A DNA stretch of 17,278 nucleotides from DATCSE01 sp036568605 (GCA_036568605.1 DATCSE010000288.1:1-17278); one strand, 5' to 3'. Counted from the first letter of the stretch, positions 5,706 through 14,536 are shown. Made by a program: numbers and translations. Notes: generated from the sequence alone by a model not told the origin.

Positions 5706-7106
5706 ACGCGCCTGCACGATCTCGCGTGGGAACAGCTCCAGCACGGCATCGATCGAGGGCGTTTGCGCGCGGCCGCACACCAGCACGCGCACCGCGTGCG
5801 CGAGCTGCGGCATCTTCAGCGCATGCGTCGAGAGCGTCTCCTTGATCGCGGCCGCGATCGCGGCCTTGTTCCATTCGATGGCCGCGAACTTGTCGTGCAA
5901 GGTGGCCAGCGCTGGCAGCACGGCGGGCGTCACGTGCGCCGCGATGTCCTCGGCCGAGGGCTGCGCATCGGTGACGTACATCGCGATCCAGTCGGCGAGT
6001 TCGACCGTCGTCGAGCAGCGGTCCTTGAAGAGCGCGCAGCGGCGCGCCAGCAGTTCGTCCGCTTCGACCGCGATGCCGCGCCGCGCGAACTGCCCCGCCA
6101 CGAGCTTCGCGAGCGTTGCGTCATCGCGGTGCTTCAGGTAGTGCGCATTGACCCACGCGAGCTTGGCCGCATCCCACTGCGCCGGGCTCTTCGAGAGGTG
6201 GCTGCCGTCGAACCATTGCACCAGCTGCTCGCGGCTGAACAGCTCCTCGTCGCCGTGGCTCCAGCCCAGCCGCGCGAGGTAGTTCAGCATCGCCTCGGGC
6301 AGGTAGCCGTTCTCCTCGTACGCGGTCACGCTGACCGCACCGCGGCGCTTCGACAGCTTCTGCCCATCGTCGCCGAGGATCACCGGCAGATGGCCGAACA
6401 GCGGCAGCGGCGCACCCAGCGCGTTGAAGATGTTGATCTGCCACGGCGTGTTGTTGACGTGCTCGTCGCCGCGGAACACGTGCGTGATGCCCATGTCCCA
6501 GTCGTCCACGACGACCGCGAAGTTGTAGGTCGGCACGCCGACCTCGCCGCCATCGGGCGCCGGGCGCGCGATGATCAGGTCGTCGATCTCGCGGTTGCTG
6601 ATCGAGATCGGACCCTTGACCAGATCGTCCCAGGTCACGTCGCCATCGACCGGGTTGCGAAAGCGCACGACCGGCGGCACGCCGCTCGGAACCGGCGGCA
6701 GCGCCTTGCCGGGCTCGGGGCGCCACGTGCCGTCGTAGCGGCGCTTCTCGCCGCGCGCCTCCTGCGCGGCCTTCATCGCGTCGAGCTCTTCGGGCGTGCA
6801 GTAGCAGCGGTAGGCCGTGCCCGCCTCGATCATCTGCTGGATCACGGCGTGGTAGCGATCCAGCCGCTGCAGCTGGTAGATCGGCCCGACGTCATAGTCC
6901 AGCCCGAGCCAATGCATCGCGGCCAAGATCTGGTCGACCGACTCCTGCGTCGAGCGTGCGACGTCGGTGTCCTCGATGCGCAGCACGAACTGGCCGCCGT
7001 GGTGGCGTGCGAAGGCCCACGAGTACAACGCGGTGCGGGCGGTGCCCAGGTGCAGGAAGCCGGTCGGCGACGGGGCGATGCGGGTGCGGACGGTACGGGT
7101 CGTCAT
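5691..7106 (-). CDS. gltX: Glutamyl-tRNA synthetase
   Basis: This 471-residue class I synthetase attaches glutamate to tRNA-Glu in the cytoplasm. The N-terminus RIAPSPTGFLHLGTARTALY holds the HIGH-type motif as HLGT (residues 19-22). FVLRIEDTD follows, then the CYC of CYCTPEEL (109-116, a Cys-containing zinc-site region of bacterial GluRS), DDWDMGITHVFRGDEHVNNT (201-220) and the KMSKS-type loop KLSKR (250-254). The C-terminal helical anticodon-binding part is complete, and length is usual. RPAPDGGEVGVPTYNF carries a few more residues than the common R-SDGxPTYNF form. The ATG at 7106 directly precedes the conserved RTRIAPSPTG; no strong ribosome binding site is seen. purF ends 34 bases upstream, and the tRNA operon, including tRNA-Glu, lies just downstream. 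Confidence 0.97.
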   Translation of the reverse strand: MTTRTVRTRIAPSPTGFLHLGTARTALYSWAFARHHGGQFVLRIEDTDVARSTQESVDQILAAMHWLGLDYDVGPIYQLQRLDRYHAVIQQMIEAGTAYRCYCTPEELDAMKAAQEARGEKRRYDGTWRPEPGKALPPVPSGVPPVVRFRNPVDGDVTWDDLVKGPISISNREIDDLIIARPAPDGGEVGVPTYNFAVVVDDWDMGITHVFRGDEHVNNTPWQINIFNALGAPLPLFGHLPVILGDDGQKLSKRRGAVSVTAYEENGYLPEAMLNYLARLGWSHGDEELFSREQLVQWFDGSHLSKSPAQWDAAKLAWVNAHYLKHRDDATLAKLVAGQFARRGIAVEADELLARRCALFKDRCSTTVELADWIAMYVTDAQPSAEDIAAHVTPAVLPALATLHDKFAAIEWNKAAIAAAIKETLSTHALKMPQLAHAVRVLVCGRAQTPSIDAVLELFPREIVQARLLRR

Positions 7107-7140
7107 TCGATGCGGTTCGTGTTCTTGTCGTCGCGGGCGG

Positions 7141-8670
7141 TCAGCCCGATTCGGTGGCGCTCTGCAGCGCGAGGCGCGAGCGGTCCTGCCCGCCTTCTTC
7201 GTCGTCGAACTGCAGCGCGCGCTGCGCGGCCATCGCGTCGAACTCGGCGGCGCTGACGTCGCCGGTGATGTAGACGCCGTCGAAGCACGAGGCCTCGAAG
7301 CCGTCGAGCTTCGGATTCAATGCGCCGACGACACGCTTCATCGCGTTGACGTCCTGGTAGATCAGCGCGTCGGCACCGATGTACTCGCGCACCTCCTCGA
7401 TGCTGCGGTCGTGCGCGATCAGCTCTTCCTTGGTCGGCATGTCGATGCCGTAGATGTTCGGGTAGCGCACCGGCGGCGCGGCGCTGGCCATGTAGACCTT
7501 GCGCGCGCCGGCTTCGCGCGCCATCTGCACGATCTCCTTGCTGGTGTTGCCGCGCACGATCGAGTCGTCGACCAGCAGCACGTTGCGGCCCTTGAACTCG
7601 ACGCCGATCGCGTTGAGCTTCTGGCGCACCGACTTCTTGCGTATGCCCTGCCCCGGCATGATGAAGGTGCGGCCGACGTAGCGGTTCTTGACGAAGCCTT
7701 CGCGGTACGGCTTGCCGATGCGCTGCGCGAGCTGCATCGCCGACGGCCGGCTCGATTCGGGGATCGGAATCACGACGTCGATTTCGTTCGGCCGTATCGT
7801 CGAGATCACGCGCTGCGCGAGCGTCTCGCCCATGTTCAGCCGCGCCTGGTAGACCGAGACGCCGTCCATGATCGAGTCGGGCCGTGCGAGGTAGACGAAC
7901 TCGAACATGCACGGGTTCAGCGTCGGCGCTTCCGCGCACTGCTGCGCGTGTACGCGCCCTTCGAGGTCGATGAACAGCGCTTCACCCGGCGCGATGTCGC
8001 GGATCACCTTGTGGCCCGTGCCTTCGATCGCGACCGATTCGCTCGCGACCATCACCTCGCGCCCGTCCGGCCCCTGCCCTTCGCCGTAACACAGCGGGCG
8101 GATGCCGAACGGATCGCGGAACGCGAGCAGCCCGTGCCCCGCGATCAGCGCGACGACCGCGTACGAGCCCTTGATGCGCTTGTGCACCGCGCCGACCGCG
8201 GCGAAGATCAGCTCGGGCGTCAGCGGCTCCTTGCCGCGCACTGCCAGCTCGAGCTCGTGCGCGAGCACGTTGATCAGCACCTCGGTGTCGCTGGTCGTGT
8301 TGATGTGGCGGCGGTCGATGTCGAACAGCTCGTCCTTCAGCGCCAGCGCGTTCGTCAGGTTGCCGTTGTGCACGAGCACGATGCCGAACGGCGCGTTCAC
8401 GTAGAACGGCTGCGCCTCTTCTTCGCTGTACGCATTGCCGGCGGTCGGATAGCGCACCTGGCCGAGCCCGACCGTGCCGAGCAGGCTGCGCATGTTGCGG
8501 GTGCGGAACACGTCGCGCACCATGCCGCGCGCCTTGTGCATGTAGCACTTGGTGCCCTGCATCGTGACGATGCCGGCCGCATCCTGCCCGCGGTGCTGCA
8601 ACAGCAGCAACGCGTCGTAGATCAACTGATTGACCGGGCTCTTCGAAATGACGCCAACGATGCCGCACAT
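7141..8670 (-). CDS. purF: Amidophosphoribosyltransferase
   Basis: This 509-residue enzyme makes phosphoribosylamine from PRPP and glutamine, the first committed step of purine synthesis. After Met removal, Cys2 of MCGIVGVISK is the N-terminal nucleophile of the glutaminase domain. GQVRYPTAG, HNGNLTN and NTTSDTEVLINV are family segments, and RDPFGIRPLCYG closes that half. The synthetase half has FVKNRYVGRTFI and the PRPP loop VLLVDDSIVRGNTS (about 364-377). No propeptide precedes Cys2. GAGGAA lies ahead of the ATG, and cvpA ends 43 bases upstream; the cvpA-purF order is widely conserved. In many Burkholderiales metZ follows, but here gltX does. Confidence 0.98.
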   Translation of the reverse strand: MCGIVGVISKSPVNQLIYDALLLLQHRGQDAAGIVTMQGTKCYMHKARGMVRDVFRTRNMRSLLGTVGLGQVRYPTAGNAYSEEEAQPFYVNAPFGIVLVHNGNLTNALALKDELFDIDRRHINTTSDTEVLINVLAHELELAVRGKEPLTPELIFAAVGAVHKRIKGSYAVVALIAGHGLLAFRDPFGIRPLCYGEGQGPDGREVMVASESVAIEGTGHKVIRDIAPGEALFIDLEGRVHAQQCAEAPTLNPCMFEFVYLARPDSIMDGVSVYQARLNMGETLAQRVISTIRPNEIDVVIPIPESSRPSAMQLAQRIGKPYREGFVKNRYVGRTFIMPGQGIRKKSVRQKLNAIGVEFKGRNVLLVDDSIVRGNTSKEIVQMAREAGARKVYMASAAPPVRYPNIYGIDMPTKEELIAHDRSIEEVREYIGADALIYQDVNAMKRVVGALNPKLDGFEASCFDGVYITGDVSAAEFDAMAAQRALQFDDEEGGQDRSRLALQSATESG

Positions 8671-8713
8671 GCCGTGTTCCTCAACTGCTTACCGGACTCT
8701 CTTCAGCACACCA

Positions 8714-9214
8714 TCACGCGGCGCGCGATGCATGCCCGTCGCCCCACAGCGCAGGCTTGAGCTCCTGCCAGACCGAATTCAACCAGACCACGCCGACCGA
8801 ACGATGCCAGGCGTCGGACTTGGCGACCGGCGTCAGCCCGACGAGCAGCACCGCGATCAGCAGCACGACGGCGCCGCGCAGCACGCCGAAGCCCGCGCCG
8901 AGCAAGCGGTCGACCACGCTCAGCGGCGTCGCCCGGATCAGGCTGCGCACCAGCCGCGCGCCCAGGCCCCAGACCACCAGCACGACGAGGAACACACATG
9001 CGAACGCGATCACGTGATTCAAGATCGTGCCCGGGCCGCCGAGCGTGACATACGGCAGCGCCATCGGCGTCAGCCACACCGCGCAGAACCACGCGACGAC
9101 CCAGCCGATCAGCGACAACACTTCGAACACCACACCGCGCGCGAGCCCGATCAGCACCGACAGCAGCAGGAACACGAGCATCGCAACATCGATCCAGCCG
9201 ATCTCGAAGACCAC
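8714..9214 (-). CDS. cvpA: CvpA family inner-membrane protein
   Basis: This 166-residue membrane protein is homologous to the E. coli colicin V production protein. Its start MVFEIGWIDVAMLVFLLLSV and the segments IGLARGVVFEVLSLIGWVVA, HVIAFACVFLVVLVVWGLGA and VVDRLLGAGFGVLRGAVVLL give about four membrane segments, with the family-typical DRLLGxxFGxxRG. The molecular role is not settled; links to envelope homeostasis are known. The start is GTG at 9214, supported by GGGAG seven to eight bases before it, which sits between the stop of the SPOR gene and the GTG. The gap to that gene is 13 bases, so the two are surely co-transcribed, with purF next. Confidence 0.93.
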   Translation of the reverse strand: MVFEIGWIDVAMLVFLLLSVLIGLARGVVFEVLSLIGWVVAWFCAVWLTPMALPYVTLGGPGTILNHVIAFACVFLVVLVVWGLGARLVRSLIRATPLSVVDRLLGAGFGVLRGAVVLLIAVLLVGLTPVAKSDAWHRSVGVVWLNSVWQELKPALWGDGHASRAA

Positions 9215-9227
9215 GGTGTTGCTCCCG

Positions 9228-10112
9228 TCACAAGGTCAACACGACCGCGTTGAGGCCGGCGCCCTTGGCCTTCGCGAGTGCCTTGTCGGCCTCGTCGCGG
9301 CTGGCGAACGGGCCGACGCGCACGCGGATGCGGCTGCCGCTGGCGGTGGCCGCGACCTGGGTGTAGGTCTTCAGGCCCAGCTTCTCGACCTTCTGACGCG
9401 TCTCGCGCGCTGCCGCCGCGTCGGCGAACGCGCCCACCTGCACGACGAAACGGCCGGACGCCTCGGCCTTGGCCGAGCCGGTGTCCTTGCCGTCGAGCAA
9501 GGCTTTTGCACGCGCCGAATCGGCGGCCGGCGTCGCGGCCGCGACCTTGGGTTCGTGCGGCTTGGCGTCCGCCGGCTTGGGTTCGGCCGGCTTGGCGGCT
9601 TCGGCGGGCTTCGTGGCGGGCGGCTTCGCGCTGCCGGCCGCGGAGGCCGTCGAGACGACCGGACGTCCTGCATCGGCCGGCGCTTCGGTGATCACCTCGT
9701 CGGCCGGCGGGGCGGCCGCCGCGTTCGTCGTCGCCGTCGAACTCGTTGTCGATGCCGCCGGCGCGGAAGCTTCGCGCGATGGGGTCGCGGCACCTCGCGC
9801 CGGGGGCATCACGAGTGCCGGTGCGCCGTCCTTCTTCGGGATCTCGATCGGGATGTCGACCGGGATCGGCCGCGGCTGCGTCTCGAACACGAGCGGAAAG
9901 CCGACGATGCCGATCACGACGAGCACCGCCGCACCGATCAGCCGCTGGCGTGCGCGCACGCGCGCACGCATGACCTCGTCGGCCGGCGGGTCGCTGCTGG
10001 TGGTGGTGTTGTTGCCGCTGTTAGAGCCGCCGCTGCCCCGCTTGGCGGCCGCGGTGCCGGCAGGAGACGTCGCCTCGGCGGCCTTGCGCTTGAATCTGGA
10101 CAGGAATCCCAT
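9228..10112 (-). CDS. SPOR domain protein, DedD-like
   Basis: This 294-residue cell-division-type protein has a short cytoplasmic basic N-terminus (MGFLSRFKRKAAE), one membrane segment (RLIGAAVLVVIGIVGFPLVF, about 57-76), a long Ala/Pro/Lys linker with repeats of the type KPAEAAKPAEPKPADAKP, and a C-terminal SPOR domain (about 220-294: FVVQVGAFADAAAARETRQK ... SRIRVRVGPFASRDEADKA). SPOR domains bind denuded septal peptidoglycan. The folC-dedD-cvpA-purF order supports DedD. Start choice: the ATG at 10112 matches the usual DedD N-terminus, but a TTG at 10130 has AAGG five bases ahead and would add MSRRSR. The low-complexity linker is the least conserved part. Confidence 0.88.
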   Translation of the reverse strand: MGFLSRFKRKAAEATSPAGTAAAKRGSGGSNSGNNTTTSSDPPADEVMRARVRARQRLIGAAVLVVIGIVGFPLVFETQPRPIPVDIPIEIPKKDGAPALVMPPARGAATPSREASAPAASTTSSTATTNAAAAPPADEVITEAPADAGRPVVSTASAAGSAKPPATKPAEAAKPAEPKPADAKPHEPKVAAATPAADSARAKALLDGKDTGSAKAEASGRFVVQVGAFADAAAARETRQKVEKLGLKTYTQVAATASGSRIRVRVGPFASRDEADKALAKAKGAGLNAVVLTL

Positions 10113-10199
10113 GCGGCTACGTCTCGACAATCTCGCCTTCGGCCATTCCGTGTCCGGACTCCGCGGCGATCGCGGAAACCACCGGCGTTTTGAGGGAGT

Positions 10200-11507
10200 T
10201 CAGACCGCGTGCTGCCCGGTCAGCCGAGGCAGCCCGTCTTTGAGGACGCCGCCTACGGTGAGGAAGGAACCGAAGACCACGATTCTATCAGTGGGGTCGC
10301 ACTGCGCGACCGCGGCGCGCAGCGCGTCCGACGGGCTCGCGTGGCATTCCGCCTGCACCGGTCCGGGCCCTTTCAGGCCCAGGCTCGCGTGGCGTGCGGC
10401 CAGCGTCTCGGCGCGCTCGGCGCGCGGCAGCGGCAGGTCGGTGAAGTGCCAGTGATCGACGAGGGGCGCCATGCGCGCGAGGATCGCATCGATGTCCTTG
10501 TTGTGCATCACGCCGAGCACTGCATGCGTGCGCGGGTAGAAGCCCATCTGGTCGAGGTTCTGCGCCAGCACCGAGACGGCGTGCGGGTTGTGCGCGACGT
10601 CCAGCACCAGCGTCGGCTGCCCCGCCACGATCTGGAAGCGGCCCGGCAGCTCGACCTGCGCAAGCCCGCTGCGCACCGCCTGCGCCGTGATCGGAAGCTT
10701 GTCGCGCAAGGCTTCGAATGCGGCGAGCACGCCCGAGGCGTTGAGCAGCTGGTTCGCGCCGCGCAGCGCCGGGTATGCAAGAGCGTTGTAGCGCCTGTGG
10801 CGGCCGGCCCAGTTCCATTGCTGCTTGTCGCCCGAGTAGTTGAAGTCGCGGCCGAACCGCCACAGATCGGCACCCAGTTCGGTGGCGCGATCGATCACGC
10901 TTTGCGGCGGCATCGGGTCGCTGACGATGACCGGCCGGCCGGTGCGCATGATGCCGGCCTTCTCGAAGCCTATCTTCTCGCGCGTATCGCCGAGGTAGTC
11001 GGTGTGATCGATGTCGATGCTGGTGATCACCGCGCAGTCGCCGTCGACGACGTTGACCGCATCGAGCCGCCCGCCCAGGCCCACCTCGAGGATCACGAGA
11101 TCCAGCGGCTCGCGCGAGAGCAGCCGCGCGATCGCCAGCGTCGTGAACTCGAAGTAGGTCATGCTCAGCCCCTCGGCGGCACGTGCCGCTTCGACGGCCT
11201 CGAAATGCGGCAGCAGCGCCTGCTCGTCGACCATGCGGCCGTTGACGCGGCAGCGCTCCTCGAAGTGCACCAGGTGCGGCTTCGAATACAGGCCGACGCG
11301 ATAGCCTGCCGCGAGCGCGATCGCCTCGAGCATCGCGCAGGTCGAACCCTTGCCGTTCGTGCCGGCGACGACGATCACCGGCACCGTGAACGCGAGCCCC
11401 AGGCGCGACGCGACGCGACGCGAGCGCTCGATCGTCATGTCGATCTCTTTGGGGTGCAGGCGTTCGCAGCGCGCCAGCCACTCGGCGAGCGTGGTGGGAA
11501 GGGTCAT
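10200..11507 (-). CDS. folC: Bifunctional dihydrofolate synthase / folylpolyglutamate synthase
   Basis: This 435-residue Mur-ligase-like enzyme adds glutamate to dihydropteroate and to folates, using ATP. Visible motifs are the P-loop VVAGTNGKGSTCAMLEAI (GTNGKGS about 49-55), SKPHLVHFEERCRVNG, VILEVGLGGRLDAVN, SIDIDHTDYLGDTREKIGFE with the metal-binding His, KAGIMRTGRPVIVSD, and LDVAHNPHAVSVLAQNL in the C-terminal domain. Length is normal. The ATG at 11507 is chosen; a TTG directly before it (11510) is the only extension. The ribosome binding site is weak. accD ends 131 bases upstream across an imperfect palindrome. The dedD-like gene follows after 87 bases. Confidence 0.96.
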   Translation of the reverse strand: MTLPTTLAEWLARCERLHPKEIDMTIERSRRVASRLGLAFTVPVIVVAGTNGKGSTCAMLEAIALAAGYRVGLYSKPHLVHFEERCRVNGRMVDEQALLPHFEAVEAARAAEGLSMTYFEFTTLAIARLLSREPLDLVILEVGLGGRLDAVNVVDGDCAVITSIDIDHTDYLGDTREKIGFEKAGIMRTGRPVIVSDPMPPQSVIDRATELGADLWRFGRDFNYSGDKQQWNWAGRHRRYNALAYPALRGANQLLNASGVLAAFEALRDKLPITAQAVRSGLAQVELPGRFQIVAGQPTLVLDVAHNPHAVSVLAQNLDQMGFYPRTHAVLGVMHNKDIDAILARMAPLVDHWHFTDLPLPRAERAETLAARHASLGLKGPGPVQAECHASPSDALRAAVAQCDPTDRIVVFGSFLTVGGVLKDGLPRLTGQHAV

Positions 11508-11551
11508 CAAGGATTTCCGTTCAGACGCGTGGCCGGTCTGCGGCCACCGAA

Positions 11552-11627
11552 CCGTTCGCGCTGAGCTTGTCGAAGCGCCCGCGGCGCGCCACCTCGACCA
11601 AGGCTTCGACAGGCTCAGCCCGAACGG
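11552..11627. repeat. Imperfect palindrome between accD and folC (REP-like)
   Basis: The 25-base arms 11552-11576 (CCGTTCGCGCTGAGCTTGTC plus GAAGC) and 11603-11627 are inverted copies with two mismatches, separated by 26 bases. The arm motif CTGAGC(C/T)TGTCGAAGC resembles short palindromic repeats common in GC-rich proteobacteria. In the transcript it would fold into a long stem-loop and could damp read-through or protect an RNA end; there is no T-run. Confidence 0.75.
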
Positions 11628-11638
11628 CTATGCGGTGT

Positions 11639-12508
11639 TCAAGCCACCGCGTCGGCACTCTGCCGCTGCAGCATCGCGATCAGCGTCGCGATCCGGTCGC
11701 GCAGCTGGCGCCGGTCGACGATCATGTCGATCGCGCCGGTCTGCAGCAGGAACTCGGAGCGCTGGAAGCCTTCGGGCAATTTCTCGCGCACGGTGTTCTC
11801 GATCACGCGCGGCCCGGCAAACCCGATCAGCGCGCCCGGCTCGGCGATCACGACGTCGCCGACGAACGCGAAGCTCGCCGAGACGCCGCCCATCGTCGGA
11901 TCGGTCAGCACGCTGATGTACGGCAGCTTCGCCTTCGCCAGATGCGTCAGCGCCGCATTCGTCTTGGCCATCTGCATGAGGCTCAACAAGCCCTCCTGCA
12001 TGCGCGCGCCGCCGGTCGCGGTGAAGCTGACGAACGGCGTCTTCTGCTCGATCGCCGCGTCGACGCCGCGCACGAAGCGTTCGCCGACGACCGAGCCCAT
12101 CGAGCCGCCCATGAACTCGAACTCGAAGCATGCGGCGACGATCGGCACGCTGCGCACCGCGCCGCCCATCACGACCAGCGCATCGGTCTCGCCCGTCTGC
12201 TCGAGGGCATCCTTCAGGCGCTCGGGGTACTTCTTGCTGTCCTTGAACTTCAGCGCGTCGACCGGCAGCACTTCCTGGCCGATCTCGTAGCGGCCTTCGG
12301 GATCGAGGAACGAATCGAGCCGCGCGCGTGCGCCGATGCGGTGATGGTGGGCGCACTTCGGGCAGACGTAGACGTTCTGCTCCAGGTCGGTCTTGTAGAG
12401 CACCGTCTCGCACGCCGGGCACTTGATCCACAGCCCTTCGGGGACCGAACGGCGTTGCCCCTCGTTCGGCTGGATCTTCGGCGGCAGCAGTTTCTCGAGC
12501 CAGCTCAT
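11639..12508 (-). CDS. accD: Acetyl-CoA carboxylase carboxyltransferase subunit beta
   Basis: This 289-residue protein pairs with AccA to move the carboxyl group from biotin to acetyl-CoA, giving malonyl-CoA for fatty acid synthesis. The N-terminal zinc ribbon has Cys30, Cys33, Cys49 and Cys52 (CPAC ... CPKC). The carboxyltransferase core shows FEFMGGSMGSVVGERFVRG, FVSFTATGGARMQEGLLSLM, ISVLTDPTMGGVSASFAFVG and the oxyanion-type GALIGFAGPRVIENTV. The ATG at 12508 gives the family start MSWLEKLLPPKI and has AAGGAG nine bases ahead. That site shares one base with the trpA stop, so the two genes are tightly linked (14 bases apart). The frame stays open further upstream, to 12916, but that part overlaps trpA and is not protein-like. 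Confidence 0.97.
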   Translation of the reverse strand: MSWLEKLLPPKIQPNEGQRRSVPEGLWIKCPACETVLYKTDLEQNVYVCPKCAHHHRIGARARLDSFLDPEGRYEIGQEVLPVDALKFKDSKKYPERLKDALEQTGETDALVVMGGAVRSVPIVAACFEFEFMGGSMGSVVGERFVRGVDAAIEQKTPFVSFTATGGARMQEGLLSLMQMAKTNAALTHLAKAKLPYISVLTDPTMGGVSASFAFVGDVVIAEPGALIGFAGPRVIENTVREKLPEGFQRSEFLLQTGAIDMIVDRRQLRDRIATLIAMLQRQSADAVA

Positions 12509-12517
12509 GTCGCGGGT

Positions 12518-12523
12518 CTCCTT
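12518..12523 (-). promoter_or_regulatory. Ribosome binding site of accD overlapping the trpA stop
   Basis: AAGGAG on the minus strand lies nine bases before the accD ATG, and its first A is the last base of the trpA stop TGA. Ribosomes finishing trpA would be placed on the accD start, which suggests coupled translation. Confidence 0.7.
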
Positions 12524-13320
12524 CATGAATCGATTGCGGCGCGTATCGTCGCGATGAAGTCGCCGGCCGCGGAGGCGACATTGTCGCGCGAACGGGTTTC
12601 CAGGGTCTGCACCAGCGCCGAGCCGATCACGACCGCATCGGCAACTGCCGCCACTGCGCGGGCGCTCGCCGCATCGCGAATGCCGAAGCCGACGCCGACC
12701 GGCACCTTCACGTGCGCCTTGATGCGCGGGATCATCGCGGCGACCGCGCTCGTGTCCAGATGCCCGGCGCCGGTCACGCCCTTCAGCGACACGTAGTAGA
12801 CGTAGCCGCTCGCGATCCGGCCGACATGCGCGATGCGCGCATCGGTGGAGGTCGGCGCCAGCAGAAAGATCGGATCCAGCCCGTTCGCCTTCAACGTCGC
12901 CGCGAAGCCTTCGCATTCCTCGGGCGGGTAGTCGACGATCAGCACGCCATCGACACCCGCGTCCTTCGCGTCGGCGACGAAGCGCTCGATGCCGTAGCGC
13001 TCGACCGGGTTCGCGTAACCCATCAGCACGACCGGCGTGCCGTCGTCGTTCTTGCGGAACGCGCGCACCATCTCCAGCACCTGCGGCATCCCGACGCCGC
13101 GCGCCAGCGCACGCTCGCCGGCCTTCTGGACCACCGGCCCATCGGCCATCGGATCGGAGAACGGCACGCCGAGCTCGATCACGTCGGCTCCGGCCTTGGC
13201 CATCGCGAGCATGATCTCGGGCGTCGCGTCGCCGAACGGATCGCCGGCGGTCACGTACGGGATCAGCGCCTTGCGCCCCTGCGCGGCGAGCGCCTCGAAC
13301 GTCTTCGCGATGCGGCTCAT
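12523..13320 (-). CDS. trpA: Tryptophan synthase alpha chain
   Basis: This 265-residue TIM-barrel subunit cleaves indole-glycerol phosphate and passes indole to TrpB. Catalytic Glu49 and Asp60 are seen in ADVIELGVPFSDPMADGPVV. LIPYVTAGDP (19-28), GVLIVDYPPEE, FLLAPTS, YYVSLKGVTGA and VGVGFGIRDA (phosphate-binding loop region) follow in the usual order. The ATG at 13320 overlaps the trpB stop by four bases (ATGA), and AAAGG lies just ahead, so trpB and trpA are translationally coupled, as expected for subunits of one complex. Length is normal. Confidence 0.98.
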   Translation of the reverse strand: MSRIAKTFEALAAQGRKALIPYVTAGDPFGDATPEIMLAMAKAGADVIELGVPFSDPMADGPVVQKAGERALARGVGMPQVLEMVRAFRKNDDGTPVVLMGYANPVERYGIERFVADAKDAGVDGVLIVDYPPEECEGFAATLKANGLDPIFLLAPTSTDARIAHVGRIASGYVYYVSLKGVTGAGHLDTSAVAAMIPRIKAHVKVPVGVGFGIRDAASARAVAAVADAVVIGSALVQTLETRSRDNVASAAGDFIATIRAAIDS

Positions 13321-14522
13321 GACAGACCTTTCAGGCCGGCGAGCGAGGCGACGGTGTTGATGTCCTTGTCGCCGCGGCCGGACAGGTTCACGAGCAGGGT
13401 CTGGTCGCTGCGCAGCGTAGGCGCCAGCTTCATCGCATACGCGACCGCGTGCGACGACTCCAGCGCCGGGATGATGCCTTCGGTGCGGCACAGCCGGTGG
13501 AACGCCTGCAGTGCCTCGTCATCGGTGATGCCGACATACTCGGCGCGGCCGGCGTCCTTCAGGTACGCATGCTCGGGGCCGACGCCGGGATAGTCCAGGC
13601 CGGCCGAGATCGAATGGGTCTCGATAATCTGGCCGTTCGCATCCTGCAGCAGATAGGTGCGGTTGCCGTGAAGCACGCCCGGCGACCCGGCCGACAGCGA
13701 CGCCGCATGGCGTCCGCTTGCCAGCCCCTCGCCGGCCGCCTCGACGCCGATCAGGCGCGTGCCCGGATGATCGATGTACGGATAGAAGATCCCCATCGCG
13801 TTGCTGCCGCCGCCCACGCAGGCGATCACCGCATCGGGCTGGCGCCCGGTCAGCTCGGGCATCTGCACCAGGCATTCGTCGCCGATCACCCGCTGGAAGT
13901 CACGCACCATCGTCGGATACGGGTGCGGCCCCGCGACCGTGCCGATGATGTAGAAGGTGTTCTCGACGTTCGTGACCCAGTCGCGCAGCGCTTCGTTCAG
14001 CGCATCCTTCAGCGTCTTGGAGCCGCTCTCGACCGGCACGACCTTCGCGCCCAGCAAGTTCATGCGGTAGACGTTGGGCGACTGGCGCTTCACGTCCTCG
14101 CTGCCCATGTAGACGATGCACTCCAGGCCATAGCGCGCGCAGATCGTCGCGGTCGCGACGCCGTGCTGCCCGGCGCCCGTCTCGGCGATCACGCGCGGCT
14201 TGCCCATGCGGCGCGCGAGCATCGCCTGGCCTATCGTGTTGTTGACCTTGTGCGCGCCGGTGTGGTTCAGGTCCTCGCGCTTCAGGTAGATCTGCGCGCC
14301 CCCGAGCTCGCGGCTCAGACGCGCTGCGTGGTAGATCGGGCTGGGACGACCGACGTAGTGCGTGAGTTCGCTCTTGAACTCGGCGATGAACGCCGGATCG
14401 TTCTGCACCTCGGCGTAACAGCGCTTCAGTTCATCGAGCGCGTAGACCAGGGTTTCGGCAACAAAGCTGCCTCCATAGGGACCGAAATGACCCGACGCAT
14501 CGGGTTGCTGGTAGTTCGACAT
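13317..14522 (-). CDS. trpB: Tryptophan synthase beta chain
   Basis: This 401-residue PLP enzyme condenses indole with serine to tryptophan in an alpha2-beta2 complex with TrpA. The N-terminus GHFGPYGGSFVAETL is typical. Lys92 of LNHTGAHKVNNTIGQAML should hold PLP, Glu114 in AETGAGQHGVATA is the catalytic acid, and GGGSNAMG (237-244) binds the cofactor phosphate. HSISAGLDYPGVGPEHAYLK and the C-terminal LVNLSGRGDKD are also present. Length and sequence indicate the standard TrpB1 type. trpF ends 14 bases upstream, and trpA overlaps its stop. Confidence 0.98.
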   Translation of the reverse strand: MSNYQQPDASGHFGPYGGSFVAETLVYALDELKRCYAEVQNDPAFIAEFKSELTHYVGRPSPIYHAARLSRELGGAQIYLKREDLNHTGAHKVNNTIGQAMLARRMGKPRVIAETGAGQHGVATATICARYGLECIVYMGSEDVKRQSPNVYRMNLLGAKVVPVESGSKTLKDALNEALRDWVTNVENTFYIIGTVAGPHPYPTMVRDFQRVIGDECLVQMPELTGRQPDAVIACVGGGSNAMGIFYPYIDHPGTRLIGVEAAGEGLASGRHAASLSAGSPGVLHGNRTYLLQDANGQIIETHSISAGLDYPGVGPEHAYLKDAGRAEYVGITDDEALQAFHRLCRTEGIIPALESSHAVAYAMKLAPTLRSDQTLLVNLSGRGDKDINTVASLAGLKGLS

Positions 14523-14536
14523 GATCGCTTCAGTGT

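Noticed and set aside
5763..7256. Long plus-strand open frame opposite gltX
   Set aside because: It mirrors gltX codons, with no motif of its own.
6967..8760. Very long plus-strand open frame opposite gltX and purF
   Set aside because: It is antisense to well-supported genes, with Arg/His/Val-rich low-information sequence typical of mirror frames in high-GC DNA.
9541..9640. Repetitive sequence in the SPOR gene as a possible tandem repeat array or CRISPR
   Set aside because: It is the Ala/Lys/Pro linker of the SPOR protein, with irregular short units and no spacers. No CRISPR array was seen anywhere in the window.
10209..11564. Long plus-strand open frame opposite folC
   Set aside because: It is an antisense shadow, and folC motifs are unambiguous on the other strand.
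12509..12916. N-terminal extension of accD
   Set aside because: It lies inside trpA and is Arg-rich shadow sequence. The ATG at 12508 has a good ribosome binding site and the family N-terminus.
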